Origin: Erginobacter sp964465735
GTDB lineage: Bacteria > Auribacterota > Erginobacteria > Erginobacterales > Erginobacteraceae
Direction of reading: 5' to 3'
DNA: 13,094 bases
Assembly (NCBI GenBank): GCA_964465735.1
Contig: CAYXKT010000077.1
Coordinates: 1 to 13,094, forward strand
Position numbers and translations under genes: made by a program. How positions within the stretch are numbered: the first letter of the stretch is position 1; every line of letters begins with the position of its first letter. The notes under the pieces are model-generated. The model was given only the letters and a program-made list of their open reading frames with translations. It had not been told where the DNA came from and searched no databases. This document shows, one piece after another, positions 1-7,755 of the stretch.

Positions 1-17
1 GCCAAACACACCCCCAA

Positions 18-132
18 AGACCCCTGCCGGTTCATCCGGCAGGTGAATAAGTTCAACAGCTAACCCCCAACTCCACACTCCCCTCCCAGACCCCTGCCGG
101 TTCATCCGGCAGGTGAATCAGTTCAACAGCTA
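18..132. repeat. Two tandem copies of a 45-bp palindromic repeat (70-bp period)
   Basis: Copy 1 spans 18-62 and copy 2 spans 88-132. They differ at one base (a at 50, c at 120) and are exactly 70 bp apart. Each contains a perfect 6-bp inverted repeat, tgccgg-ttcat-ccggca (arms 25-30/36-41 and 95-100/106-111). The palindrome is followed by a conserved tail ending in agttcaacagcta. A third, more diverged copy lies at 13031-13074 in the same orientation. The 25-bp stretches between copies are unrelated and C-rich. This looks like a REP-like interspersed element or part of a longer array starting outside the window. It does not encode a protein in register, because 70 is not a multiple of 3. Confidence 0.85.
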
Positions 133-345
133 CCCGCAGACTACAAAACCTCTTTAGAACCCACGCGACCTCTTACACCGTTGAAGCAGCTTGGAATACC
201 GCAAAATTTACCCCGAAGGAGTAACAGATCATAGCCCGAGGCTCAGCCCCGGATTGACGCGACAAAGCCGATAACCAGAAGCAGTCCAAAGGGGTGCCGC
301 ATCGGACTTTTGTTGTCCCGGCCAATCACGATTCATCCCGGCGCT
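133..345. other. Non-coding stretch downstream of addA with no recognisable feature
   Basis: Between the tandem repeats and the addA terminator I find no credible coding frame, no tRNA-like fold and no further copy of the 45-bp repeat. The composition is ordinary intergenic sequence with short runs such as gcccgaggctcagccccgg, which are too short to classify. Confidence 0.5.
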
Positions 346-376
346 AAAAAAACGGTCAGGGCGAAGTTTCACCCCG
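346..376 (-). terminator. Likely intrinsic terminator overlapping the addA stop codon
   Basis: Read on the minus strand, the last codons of addA form a compact hairpin, ggtga-aact-tcgcc. The pairing cgg/ccg can extend it around a four-base bulge (ctga). Seven consecutive T (plus-strand A run 346-352) follow directly. The UGA stop (356-358) lies inside the structure. The geometry fits a Rho-independent terminator for the addBA transcript. The bulge and short stem make this moderate rather than certain. Confidence 0.45.
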
Positions 377-3300
377 GATTAACCGGGCGGCGGCAATCAC
401 CCGGGCAGGAACATTTCCCACCTCCTCCTCGCTGATCTCCACCTCCCTCACCCGCCCATCACCCCCGATCCCGAGGATGGTCATCTTAAAAAGCGCCGGC
501 CCTCCACCTTCCCGGAAGAGCGGCTCCCGTTCAGACCGGCCCGGAAGGGCCCGGGAGACCGCCTCCCGGTAGATCCCCAGCTGGAGTCCGTATTTCCGCT
601 TCAGCTCCGCCGCCGGCCGACCGGAGAATTTATAATCAACGATCCGCCAGACACCGTCCTTAAAGAAGATCAGGTCAATCGCCCCGTCCACAATCACCTC
701 GGCCCCGTCGTAATCCAACCGAGCGGAGAAGGGCAGTTCACGGATAATCTTCTTTGGGTCCGACCCGGCCAACATCCGTCCGACCGCCTCGGCGGCGTTT
801 TGGATCTGCTTTTCCAGAGCCGCCCGACCCGCTTCTTTTCCCCCGTATCCGGCGGCCGCCTCCCGGACCTGCCCGGCAATCGGGCGGGAGAAGTCCAGCT
901 TCTCCAGCACCGCGTGGCCAAAGATCCCGGCTCCGATCCTCTGGCTGAGGGCGTTGCCCGGTTCCACTCGTCCGGCCTCCGCCGGATCCTCGTCCGCTTC
1001 CCCGCTCCCCTCGACACGGCTCATCAGATAGACCGGGGGGAGATTGATCAACCCCGTCCGGGCGTATTCCCGCCGGCAAAGCCTCCACTCCTCCTCCCCT
1101 CCGTCAGCCGCGCGGGCCGGAACCCCGCTCAAGACCGTCGCCGTCAGCCGATAGGTCTCCTCTGGCGGTCCGGGATCGGGGAACCCGATCGGGACCGCGA
1201 GCGCTCCAGCCGCAGGCAGAGGAGGAAGATCCTCCACTATGCCGGGAGAGGCAACGGAGCGGAGTTCCGGGTAAGAAATCATCCGGACCAGTTTCGACGG
1301 CCGGGGCAGGTCAAGCAGGTACCGGTTGATCCACTCCCGCCAGGAACCGGATCGGCCGGGGTTCTCCCCGGAGAGGACCAGCAGATCCCTCGCCCTGGTG
1401 GCGGCGACATAAAATAGCCGCTTCTCTTCTTCCGCCTCCCGTTCCCGGGAGATCGACTTCGCCTCTTCCCAGCCGACAGTCTCCAGATCGAGTTCAGCAT
1501 CCTCCTCCCCGATAACCCTCAGCCTCCCCTCCACCACCGGACCGGAGGGACCGGCAGCGGCCACCCGGAGCCAGGAACTGTCGGACCTCAGGGTGCGGCG
1601 GAGATCGGGGATGAAAACCACCGGGCTGGAAAGCCCCTTGGCGGCGTGGATGGTACTGATCACTACCGCGTCATTGGAAGGGTCGAGAACCGCGGCGTCA
1701 GGTGCCGGGGTCTCCTGCTCGATCTCTCCCGAGAGGTATCGGGCCAGACCGGCCAGGTCAAGCCGGTCGGCGCGCTCCCGTTCCCCGAGCTGGGAGAGGA
1801 GGAGCCGGAGGTTCGCCAGCCGCTGCAGACCGTTAAAAGAACCGGCCAAAACGGCGTCGTAACCGGTTAGATCCACCGCCCGGCGGATCAGATCGGTACC
1901 ATTCCAGTGCCCGGCCAGGCTACGCAATAACTTCAGGGTCCGCGCGGCCCGGAGAAAGACTTCCCCTTCATCCTCCAGCCCGGCCGCCCGCAGAGCGGCC
2001 AACCCCTCCTCCGCCGGCGGCAGTCCGCCGGAGAATGATCGGCGGGCCCTCCCGGCCGGCCGCCCCCCGGAACGAACGGAGGCTAAAACCCCAATCGCCT
2101 GGTCGCTGAGCGAGAAGAACGGAGAGCGAAGAACCGCCAACCGGGCGAGATCGTCACCGGGGAAGGCCAGAGTCCGCAGAAGACTGGAGACATCCCGGAC
2201 CTCCGGACGGAAGTAAAACCCTCTCCCCTTCCCCACCCCGGTATAGGGGATCGAGCGTTCCCGGAGCGCCGCCTCGTAAACCTCCTGCCGACCGGTGGCC
2301 CGGAGCAGGATAGTGATATCCCGGTACCGATAATAAGTCCGGTCGTTATCCCACCAGGTCTCAGAATCGTAGATCTCTCCCGGCCGGAAGTCATCGGGAC
2401 TGTCCGGCCGGCAGAGCAGGCTGATCCGCTCCGCCACCGCCCGGGCCTCATCGGAGATCCGCTTCGTATAGTCCTCCCGCCATTGGGCCCAGCGTTCAGG
2501 GGGAAACTCCCCGACCGCCTCCCCGGAAGCAGCGATCGTCTCCAGGTCGGGACCGGTCAGCTCCAGGCCTTCTTTCTCTTCCGGTTTCTTTCTCGGGATC
2601 GTGACCAGACCCGGGAGGGACTCCCATTCCGGCAGGAGCAGCTCCACCACCGGTTCCGCGCCGGTGGGGGCGAACGGACCGGGGAGCAGGCGGGCCTCGG
2701 ACGGATACTTCTCCTCTCCCAGGACTATCTTTTGGAAGATCTCGTTCACCCAGTCAAGCAGACTCTTCCGGCTCCGGTAGCTGACCTGGAGGGGGACCGG
2801 AACCAATTCGCTCCGTCCGGCCAGTTCGGCCATCCCTTCCGGATCGGCCCCCCGCCAGGTGTGGATCGTCTGCTTGACATCACCGCAGAGCACCAGCGCC
2901 GCCCCGGTCTGCTCCCGGATCGCCTCGATCAGCTCGTTTTGGGCCCGGGAGTTGTCCTGGGCCTCGTCTATGATGATCACTGAAAGCGGAGGGAGGACCT
3001 CGGTCCGCTCCCGGACCAGATCCCGAGCCCGGAGGAGGAGGTCAGTGAAGTCGATCACACCCTGTTCCCGCTTGGCTAACTCATAACCCCGGAGACAGCG
3101 GGCGACATAACCGAGGAAAGCGAGCAGGAGTTTCCGTGCCGATAGGTGCCGCGGGTAGCCGGCCAGTTTTTTCAGCCGCGCCTTGATCTCTCTCCGGACC
3201 GCCGGCATCCCCTCTCTTCCCCAGACGGCCCCGATATTCCTTCGCAACTCGCCGGCCGCGGCCGCCACCGCTTCCCCGGAGTCTCTAACCGCCAGCCGGT

Positions 3301-4060
3301 CGATCCGATCCGCCAACGCCTCCTGAAACCGGGTGGCGGGAGCATAGGGCTTCTCCTCGGCGGTGCGGTCGAGATAATACTCCTGGATCTCCCGCAGCGC
3401 CTCCACTCCCGGGGGAGGGGGCCAGGAAGTCAGTTCTTCTACATCCAGTAGGGAGACATCCAACCCCAGACTCTGACAGCTGCTGAGGAAAGAGGCGGTG
3501 GCCGCGATCAGCCTCCCGGGCTTCCGGCCCAAACAGAGCCTCTCCATCGCCTCTCTCTCCTCCGGGGCGCCGACGGACAGGGTCCGGCGGAGTTCGGCCG
3601 ACAGCACCTCCATCAGGATCCGGTCGGCCTCGTCCTCCTCCAGAACCGTAAAATCCGGAGCGATCCCCAAAGAGAGCGCGTTCTGGGCGATCAGCCGCTG
3701 GCCGAAAGCGTGGATGGTAGAGATCACCGCCCCGGAGATCCGTCGCAGGAGGCTCCAATAAAAATCCGCCCGGTCAGGGTCGAGGTCGAGCTGACGTTCG
3801 ATCTCGGCGGTAATCCGGCCACGCATCTCGGAGGCGGCATTCCGGGCGAAGGTCAGCATCAGGATCTCCTCACAGGGGACCAGCCGACCCCCGGCCCAGA
3901 CCGACCCCGCCGTTAACGGACCCAGATCTTCCTTCGGGTAGGGGCGGCCCAGGATCAGGGCGTTATAGAGCGCGGTCACCTGGTGAGTCTTGCCGGTACC
4001 GGCGGAGGCAATGAACTGGATTGAAGCGGCCGCCGGTTTTGCTGTCGGCTCATTCATCAT
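356..4060 (-). CDS. addA: AddA-type helicase-nuclease (UvrD-like superfamily 1A helicase with C-terminal PD-(D/E)XK nuclease)
   Basis: This is the catalytic helicase and nuclease subunit of an AddAB (RexAB) complex. The complex unwinds and resects double-strand DNA breaks and prepares a 3' tail for RecA. With the chosen start it has 1234 residues, close to the usual AddA size. Visible motifs in order: Walker A ASAGTGKT (18-25), Ia TFARNAASEM (70-79), Ib STIHAFGQRL (114-123), II DEAQD (365-369), III GDVKQTIHTWRGAD (393-406), IV QVSYRS (425-430), V TIHAAKGL (803-810) and VI YVAATRARD (near 885). The nuclease follows: FGHAVLEKL with its His near 1049, GAIDLIF (Asp 1129), DYK (1142-1144) and QLGIY (1160-1164), so all nuclease residues are present. 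The start at ATG 4060 follows GGAGG by 5 nt; the next ATG at 4057 (8 nt) is equally possible. The gene overlaps the end of addB by 11 bp, so the two are very probably translationally coupled. The family call is firm. AddA is preferred over RecB because of the AddB-like partner and the absence of recC or recD. Confidence 0.93.
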   Translation of the reverse strand: MMNEPTAKPAAASIQFIASAGTGKTHQVTALYNALILGRPYPKEDLGPLTAGSVWAGGRLVPCEEILMLTFARNAASEMRGRITAEIERQLDLDPDRADFYWSLLRRISGAVISTIHAFGQRLIAQNALSLGIAPDFTVLEEDEADRILMEVLSAELRRTLSVGAPEEREAMERLCLGRKPGRLIAATASFLSSCQSLGLDVSLLDVEELTSWPPPPGVEALREIQEYYLDRTAEEKPYAPATRFQEALADRIDRLAVRDSGEAVAAAAGELRRNIGAVWGREGMPAVRREIKARLKKLAGYPRHLSARKLLLAFLGYVARCLRGYELAKREQGVIDFTDLLLRARDLVRERTEVLPPLSVIIIDEAQDNSRAQNELIEAIREQTGAALVLCGDVKQTIHTWRGADPEGMAELAGRSELVPVPLQVSYRSRKSLLDWVNEIFQKIVLGEEKYPSEARLLPGPFAPTGAEPVVELLLPEWESLPGLVTIPRKKPEEKEGLELTGPDLETIAASGEAVGEFPPERWAQWREDYTKRISDEARAVAERISLLCRPDSPDDFRPGEIYDSETWWDNDRTYYRYRDITILLRATGRQEVYEAALRERSIPYTGVGKGRGFYFRPEVRDVSSLLRTLAFPGDDLARLAVLRSPFFSLSDQAIGVLASVRSGGRPAGRARRSFSGGLPPAEEGLAALRAAGLEDEGEVFLRAARTLKLLRSLAGHWNGTDLIRRAVDLTGYDAVLAGSFNGLQRLANLRLLLSQLGERERADRLDLAGLARYLSGEIEQETPAPDAAVLDPSNDAVVISTIHAAKGLSSPVVFIPDLRRTLRSDSSWLRVAAAGPSGPVVEGRLRVIGEEDAELDLETVGWEEAKSISREREAEEEKRLFYVAATRARDLLVLSGENPGRSGSWREWINRYLLDLPRPSKLVRMISYPELRSVASPGIVEDLPPLPAAGALAVPIGFPDPGPPEETYRLTATVLSGVPARAADGGEEEWRLCRREYARTGLINLPPVYLMSRVEGSGEADEDPAEAGRVEPGNALSQRIGAGIFGHAVLEKLDFSRPIAGQVREAAAGYGGKEAGRAALEKQIQNAAEAVGRMLAGSDPKKIIRELPFSARLDYDGAEVIVDGAIDLIFFKDGVWRIVDYKFSGRPAAELKRKYGLQLGIYREAVSRALPGRSEREPLFREGGGPALFKMTILGIGGDGRVREVEISEEEVGNVPARVIAAARLIRGETSP

Positions 4061-7000
4061 CTTCACCTCCCTCCTCCCGGGCGGAGAGCACCCCGGGGAC
4101 ATAACGGCAGAGGTGCCGGTATCGACAGTAACTCCGGCAACCGGCCGGATCGACTAAAAACCTCCCGGACTCCAATCGATCAAGACCCCGAAAGACCGCC
4201 GCCCGCAGGGGATCGAGAAGTCCCGAATCCGGATCGGAGACCAGCGCCCCCCACTGTTCCGGGGTCAGAGGTTCCTTCTCCAGACCAATCCAGTGGTTAA
4301 CCGCACCCCGGGCCAGATCCGCTTTCGACTGACTGTAGGAGAGATACTGCATAATCACCGCCGGGCCGGGGCCAAAGAACTCGCGGGCGGCCCGACCATA
4401 AATCGGCAGCTGGCAGTTGAGCCCGGCAGCGATCTCCTCACCCAATTTGGCCGAGGTAATGTTGGCCTTCGAGGACCCCTTGTAATCGATCACCGCCACC
4501 GCCCGCAACTGCCCGCCGGAAAAAAGCAGATCCACCCGGTCGATCTTTCCCCGGACGGCGACCCGGCGTCCGGGGTCTTCCGGATCGGCCAGATAGACCG
4601 GAGGGATATTGTCCGGGTTGGCTCTCCCCCCGAAAGCGAACTCGATCATCCCGGTGGCCCGGATCAGCTCTTCCCCGGAGGAGAACCGGGGGTGGTTACG
4701 ATAGACCGGGGGGGAGAAGTTCAGGGCGACGAGCCGGTTTACACCGTGAATGATCCGGCGGCGTTCCACCGCCATCTGTTCCTTCACCCCCAGCCGCCAG
4801 TTCTCAGCCTCGGCCCGGGCCAACACCGCTTCGGCCAGTTCAGAGAAAAATTCCCGGTAAAGTTTCTCCTCCGCCGGTCCCGAAGGCTCGATCAGGGCCA
4901 GGGGAAGAACGCTGCCTTCCGGCCTTTCCCCCCGGACCAGCACCCAACCCTCCCCCTCGCGGAGGGCCCAGGCCGAGGATCTCAGCTGCCTATACTTCTC
5001 CTCTATTTCCCGGATCCGATCCGGAGTCTCCGGCCGCGGCCGGCCCTGGAGGTGGGCGAAGCCCTGCTCGAGGATAGCGTGAACGGCGGAGCCGTAATCC
5101 ATCGGACTCGGCTCGAGTTCGTTGGTCTCCACTTCCTCCAGCCGATGGATCCGCTCCAGGTAAAAGGCGTAGGGGCAACGGACCAGGGCGTCAAGTTCAC
5201 TGACACTGAACTCACCCCGGAAAATCTCCTCCCGAAAGGTCGATCCCAGGTCACCGCTGTAGCGAGCCTCTTCGGGGAGGTACTCGACCGGATCCAGGGC
5301 TTCCCCCTTCGCCGCCTGCCTCCGGAAGAACTCGCTCCGCCACCTTTCCACCCGAAGCCCGTGGGCGCAACTCTCCTCGACCGGCCCCGGAGTCTCCTCC
5401 GACCCGCCCGCCGGACCCGGCTCCCGGACCAGGGCCCGGCGCCGTTCGGCGGCGGTCACCGCCAGGCGCAGAGGGACCGTCCCGGCAAAGGACTCCCCGG
5501 GGAGAGGGACCCGCTCCCCGGGATGGAGCCGGGGATCGCTCTGCCGTCCCCAATGCTCCATCAAGTAACCGGTCCCGGTCCTTACCCGGTAACGGTCGTA
5601 AGGATCGGGAGGAAGCGGGGGTAGCTCATCTCTAAAGGCCGGCCAGCCGGCTAACCGCCAGAGGGTGGAATAGAAGACCGAAGGGATCACCTCCCGGCCC
5701 TGCTCGTCGCGGGCGGCAGCGGAGATTACGAGCCGCTCGCCGGCGGCGGCCAGCGCGGTCAAAAAGAGCAGGTTCTCCTGGCCGCCCCGGCCCCGGGAGG
5801 TGGCCAGGGCAGTGGCCGGAAGTTCCCCGCCTAACCGGCGGCGAAGCTCCTCCAGTTCCCGGTCGGAAAAGATCGGGCTCTCCAGGGGAAGCCGGGGGAA
5901 GGATCCGGAGGTGAGATCGGCGAGGATCACCAGTTTAAACTTCAGTCCGCCGATATCAAAAGGACTCAAGACCCAGACCCCGGACTCATCGGGGGGAAGG
6001 GGGAAAACATCCAGGCCTTCCAACCCCCGCAGGATCAGCCGGGAGATTTCCCCCCAGGAAGTCGTCCGGTCCGGAGGAGAATAATCCTTCATCAGCTCCA
6101 GCGTCCGCCGAGCCGCCGCGTACGCCCGCCCGTTGAAAAGGTAGCCCCAGCGGCCGTCGGCGGACCCCTCGGTCTCCCCGGCCAGATCTCCGATCCGTTC
6201 CGGGAGGCCAAACTCTTCTTCCAACCTTCGGAGAAGTTCGGCAATCCCCTCCCGAGCCGTCCCCGGAGAGGCCGGCCCCCGGCCCCGCCGCCAGGCCTCC
6301 TCAGCCGCCGCGATCAGCTCTTCCGGCTTCCCCCCTTCCGGCGGCCGGCGGCGATAATAAGCGCTCAACCGCGCCCGTAACTCCTGGGGGGAAGCGATCT
6401 CCGGCTCCACCCCGGAACGGCGGATATCATCGGCCAGACGAGCTCCCGGGACCTCAAAACCCCAGTCGGGCCAGGGACTCTCTAAAAGCGCGCAGAGAGC
6501 ATCCCGGCTGCCGGTAGCCGAGAGTTCGAGCAGACGGAGAATGACCTTGACCACCGGGGCGGAGAGAACCGGGAGCCCGCGGCGGAAGTTAAAGGGGATC
6601 CCAAACCGGGGAAAGACCGAACGGATAGCATCGGCGTAAGGACCGAGATCGCGGGCGGTCAGACAGATCTCCTCCGGACGGAGCGGATCTTCCCGGATCC
6701 GGGTCTCCCAGACAATCCTCCTCGCCAGATCTTCCACCTCCCCGAAGCGCCCCACCGAATTGGAGAAGGCGATATGGAAACGGCCGGGCCCGGCCAGGTT
6801 GGGGTCGCACATCGCGTAACCTTCCCGGATCCGATCGAGGGCCTCCCGGGTCGAGGACTCGAAATGGGCGAAATCGCTCTCCGTCGCCTCCCCGAAGATC
6901 AGCTTCCCTGTCCCCGTCATCAGGTCGCGGCCCCACCAGTCCTGCTCGTGGGCCTCCAGGATATGGCTGATGGTAACCGCCACCGGGTCGGGGTCCCCGG

Positions 7001-7613
7001 TCAGCGCCTGAATCACCAGCTCCACGAATGGGCCCACCCAGCGGACCCCGGCCAGGGTGACCGCGGAGATCGAACGGAGAAAAGACGGCCAAAGGGTTCT
7101 TTTGGAACGGAGCAGACGGAGGGTGGCGGCGTTGACCCGGGCCGGGTCGGCCACCCCCAACTCTCCGCAGACTTGCCGGTACAACCGGTAGAGCGCGGCC
7201 AGCTCCCGGTTCTTGGCCGAATCGGGATCGGCGGCCAGCAATCCGAGGAGCTCCTCCGCTCTCTCGGCCAGGGGGGAGAGATAAGCAATCAGCTGCTCCA
7301 GGGTCTCCTCCAGCCCCTTACGGGAGAGCCGGCTCAGGACACCCGGTCCGAGCTGAGAGTCGGCAAAGAACCGCTCCGCGGTCTCCACCACCGCGATCCC
7401 TCCCTTCAGATCGTCGATCCTATCCAGGGGCCGACCGGAATCGTCCCGGAGCAGTCCGGCCAGCCGGGCCGCCTCCTCGCAGCCGCCAAGAAAGGCCGAG
7501 AGCGAGATCCGCCCCCGTCCATCAAAGAACGGTTCTTGCTCCAGGGCGCGCCGCTGCAGTTGCCGAAGCGCGCGGGAGGTAGGGTAGATAATCAGATGCC
7601 TGACTGTATCCAT
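4050..7613 (-). CDS. addB: AddB-type subunit: helicase-like protein with Fe-S-linked PD-(D/E)XK nuclease domain
   Basis: This is the second subunit of the AddAB double-strand-break resection complex, 1187 residues with the chosen ATG. The N-terminus (LIIYPTSRALRQL, about 7-19) occupies the position of the AddB P-loop but has no Walker A lysine. The helicase half is therefore probably not an ATPase, as in many AddB proteins outside the Firmicutes. FGEVEDLARRI (290-299) and the block VWVLSPFDIGGLKFKLVILADL with a following FPR (about 546-574) match AddB/RecC-like inactivated helicase folds. The C-terminal nuclease has Cys 813 (LVRCPYAFYLERI), His 845 (GSAVHAILEQGF), GKIDRVD (1022-1028), IDYKGS (around 1043-1045) and QLPIY (1068-1072). 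A terminal cysteine group, 1159, 1163 and 1169, should ligate a 4Fe-4S cluster with Cys 813. The ATG at 7613 is chosen because the family similarity begins right after it. A TTG at 7661 would add 16 unconvincing residues, and neither start has a good Shine-Dalgarno. It lies upstream of and overlaps addA, the usual addB-addA order. Confidence 0.9.
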   Translation of the reverse strand: MDTVRHLIIYPTSRALRQLQRRALEQEPFFDGRGRISLSAFLGGCEEAARLAGLLRDDSGRPLDRIDDLKGGIAVVETAERFFADSQLGPGVLSRLSRKGLEETLEQLIAYLSPLAERAEELLGLLAADPDSAKNRELAALYRLYRQVCGELGVADPARVNAATLRLLRSKRTLWPSFLRSISAVTLAGVRWVGPFVELVIQALTGDPDPVAVTISHILEAHEQDWWGRDLMTGTGKLIFGEATESDFAHFESSTREALDRIREGYAMCDPNLAGPGRFHIAFSNSVGRFGEVEDLARRIVWETRIREDPLRPEEICLTARDLGPYADAIRSVFPRFGIPFNFRRGLPVLSAPVVKVILRLLELSATGSRDALCALLESPWPDWGFEVPGARLADDIRRSGVEPEIASPQELRARLSAYYRRRPPEGGKPEELIAAAEEAWRRGRGPASPGTAREGIAELLRRLEEEFGLPERIGDLAGETEGSADGRWGYLFNGRAYAAARRTLELMKDYSPPDRTTSWGEISRLILRGLEGLDVFPLPPDESGVWVLSPFDIGGLKFKLVILADLTSGSFPRLPLESPIFSDRELEELRRRLGGELPATALATSRGRGGQENLLFLTALAAAGERLVISAAARDEQGREVIPSVFYSTLWRLAGWPAFRDELPPLPPDPYDRYRVRTGTGYLMEHWGRQSDPRLHPGERVPLPGESFAGTVPLRLAVTAAERRRALVREPGPAGGSEETPGPVEESCAHGLRVERWRSEFFRRQAAKGEALDPVEYLPEEARYSGDLGSTFREEIFRGEFSVSELDALVRCPYAFYLERIHRLEEVETNELEPSPMDYGSAVHAILEQGFAHLQGRPRPETPDRIREIEEKYRQLRSSAWALREGEGWVLVRGERPEGSVLPLALIEPSGPAEEKLYREFFSELAEAVLARAEAENWRLGVKEQMAVERRRIIHGVNRLVALNFSPPVYRNHPRFSSGEELIRATGMIEFAFGGRANPDNIPPVYLADPEDPGRRVAVRGKIDRVDLLFSGGQLRAVAVIDYKGSSKANITSAKLGEEIAAGLNCQLPIYGRAAREFFGPGPAVIMQYLSYSQSKADLARGAVNHWIGLEKEPLTPEQWGALVSDPDSGLLDPLRAAVFRGLDRLESGRFLVDPAGCRSYCRYRHLCRYVPGVLSAREEGGEDDE
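4066..4070 (-). promoter_or_regulatory. Shine-Dalgarno site of addA, inside the end of addB
   Basis: The minus strand reads GGAGG-TGAAG-ATG-ATG-AATGA. The site lies in the last codons of addB, and the addB stop (TGA at 4052-4050) falls just after the addA start. This supports the internal start at 4060 or 4057. A longer in-frame reading from 4102 would extend addA further into addB with no ribosome site as good. Confidence 0.75.
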
Positions 7614-7712
7614 ATCGGGATTTTTCCGGGTGGTCTGTCTCCAGCCACTATACCCCCTCAACCCCGGTTATCCCACCGAAAAACCTCCCCCCATCACCTG
7701 CCCCAATCTCTT

Positions 7713-7747
7713 ATTTTACAATTCCGGTCTGAACCCAATAGTAAAAT
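7713..7747. repeat. 7-bp perfect inverted repeat between the protease gene and addB
   Basis: The arms attttac (7713-7719) and gtaaaat (7741-7747) are exact reverse complements separated by 21 bp. They sit in an unusually A/T-rich patch of the 142-bp gap between the protease stop and the addB start. It could be an operator or part of a promoter region for addBA, or simply chance in AT-rich sequence. I could not identify a convincing -35/-10 pair, and no T-run follows on the minus strand to make it a terminator. Confidence 0.35.
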
Positions 7748-7755
7748 CAGGCCGT

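Noticed and set aside
18..132. The two 45-bp copies as the beginning of a CRISPR array
   Set aside because: Only two adjacent copies are visible, separated by about 25 bp of similar C-rich sequence. The third copy is isolated 13 kb away, and there are no cas genes. A REP-like element fits better.
4293..5624. 443-residue open frame on the plus strand inside addB
   Set aside because: It is antisense to the conserved nuclease half of addB. Its composition is Pro/Gly/Arg-heavy with no family motif and no ribosome site.
7614..7661. TTG start at 7661 for addB
   Set aside because: It would add 16 residues lacking family similarity and uses a rare start with no clear ribosome site. The ATG at 7613 lies directly before the conserved beginning.
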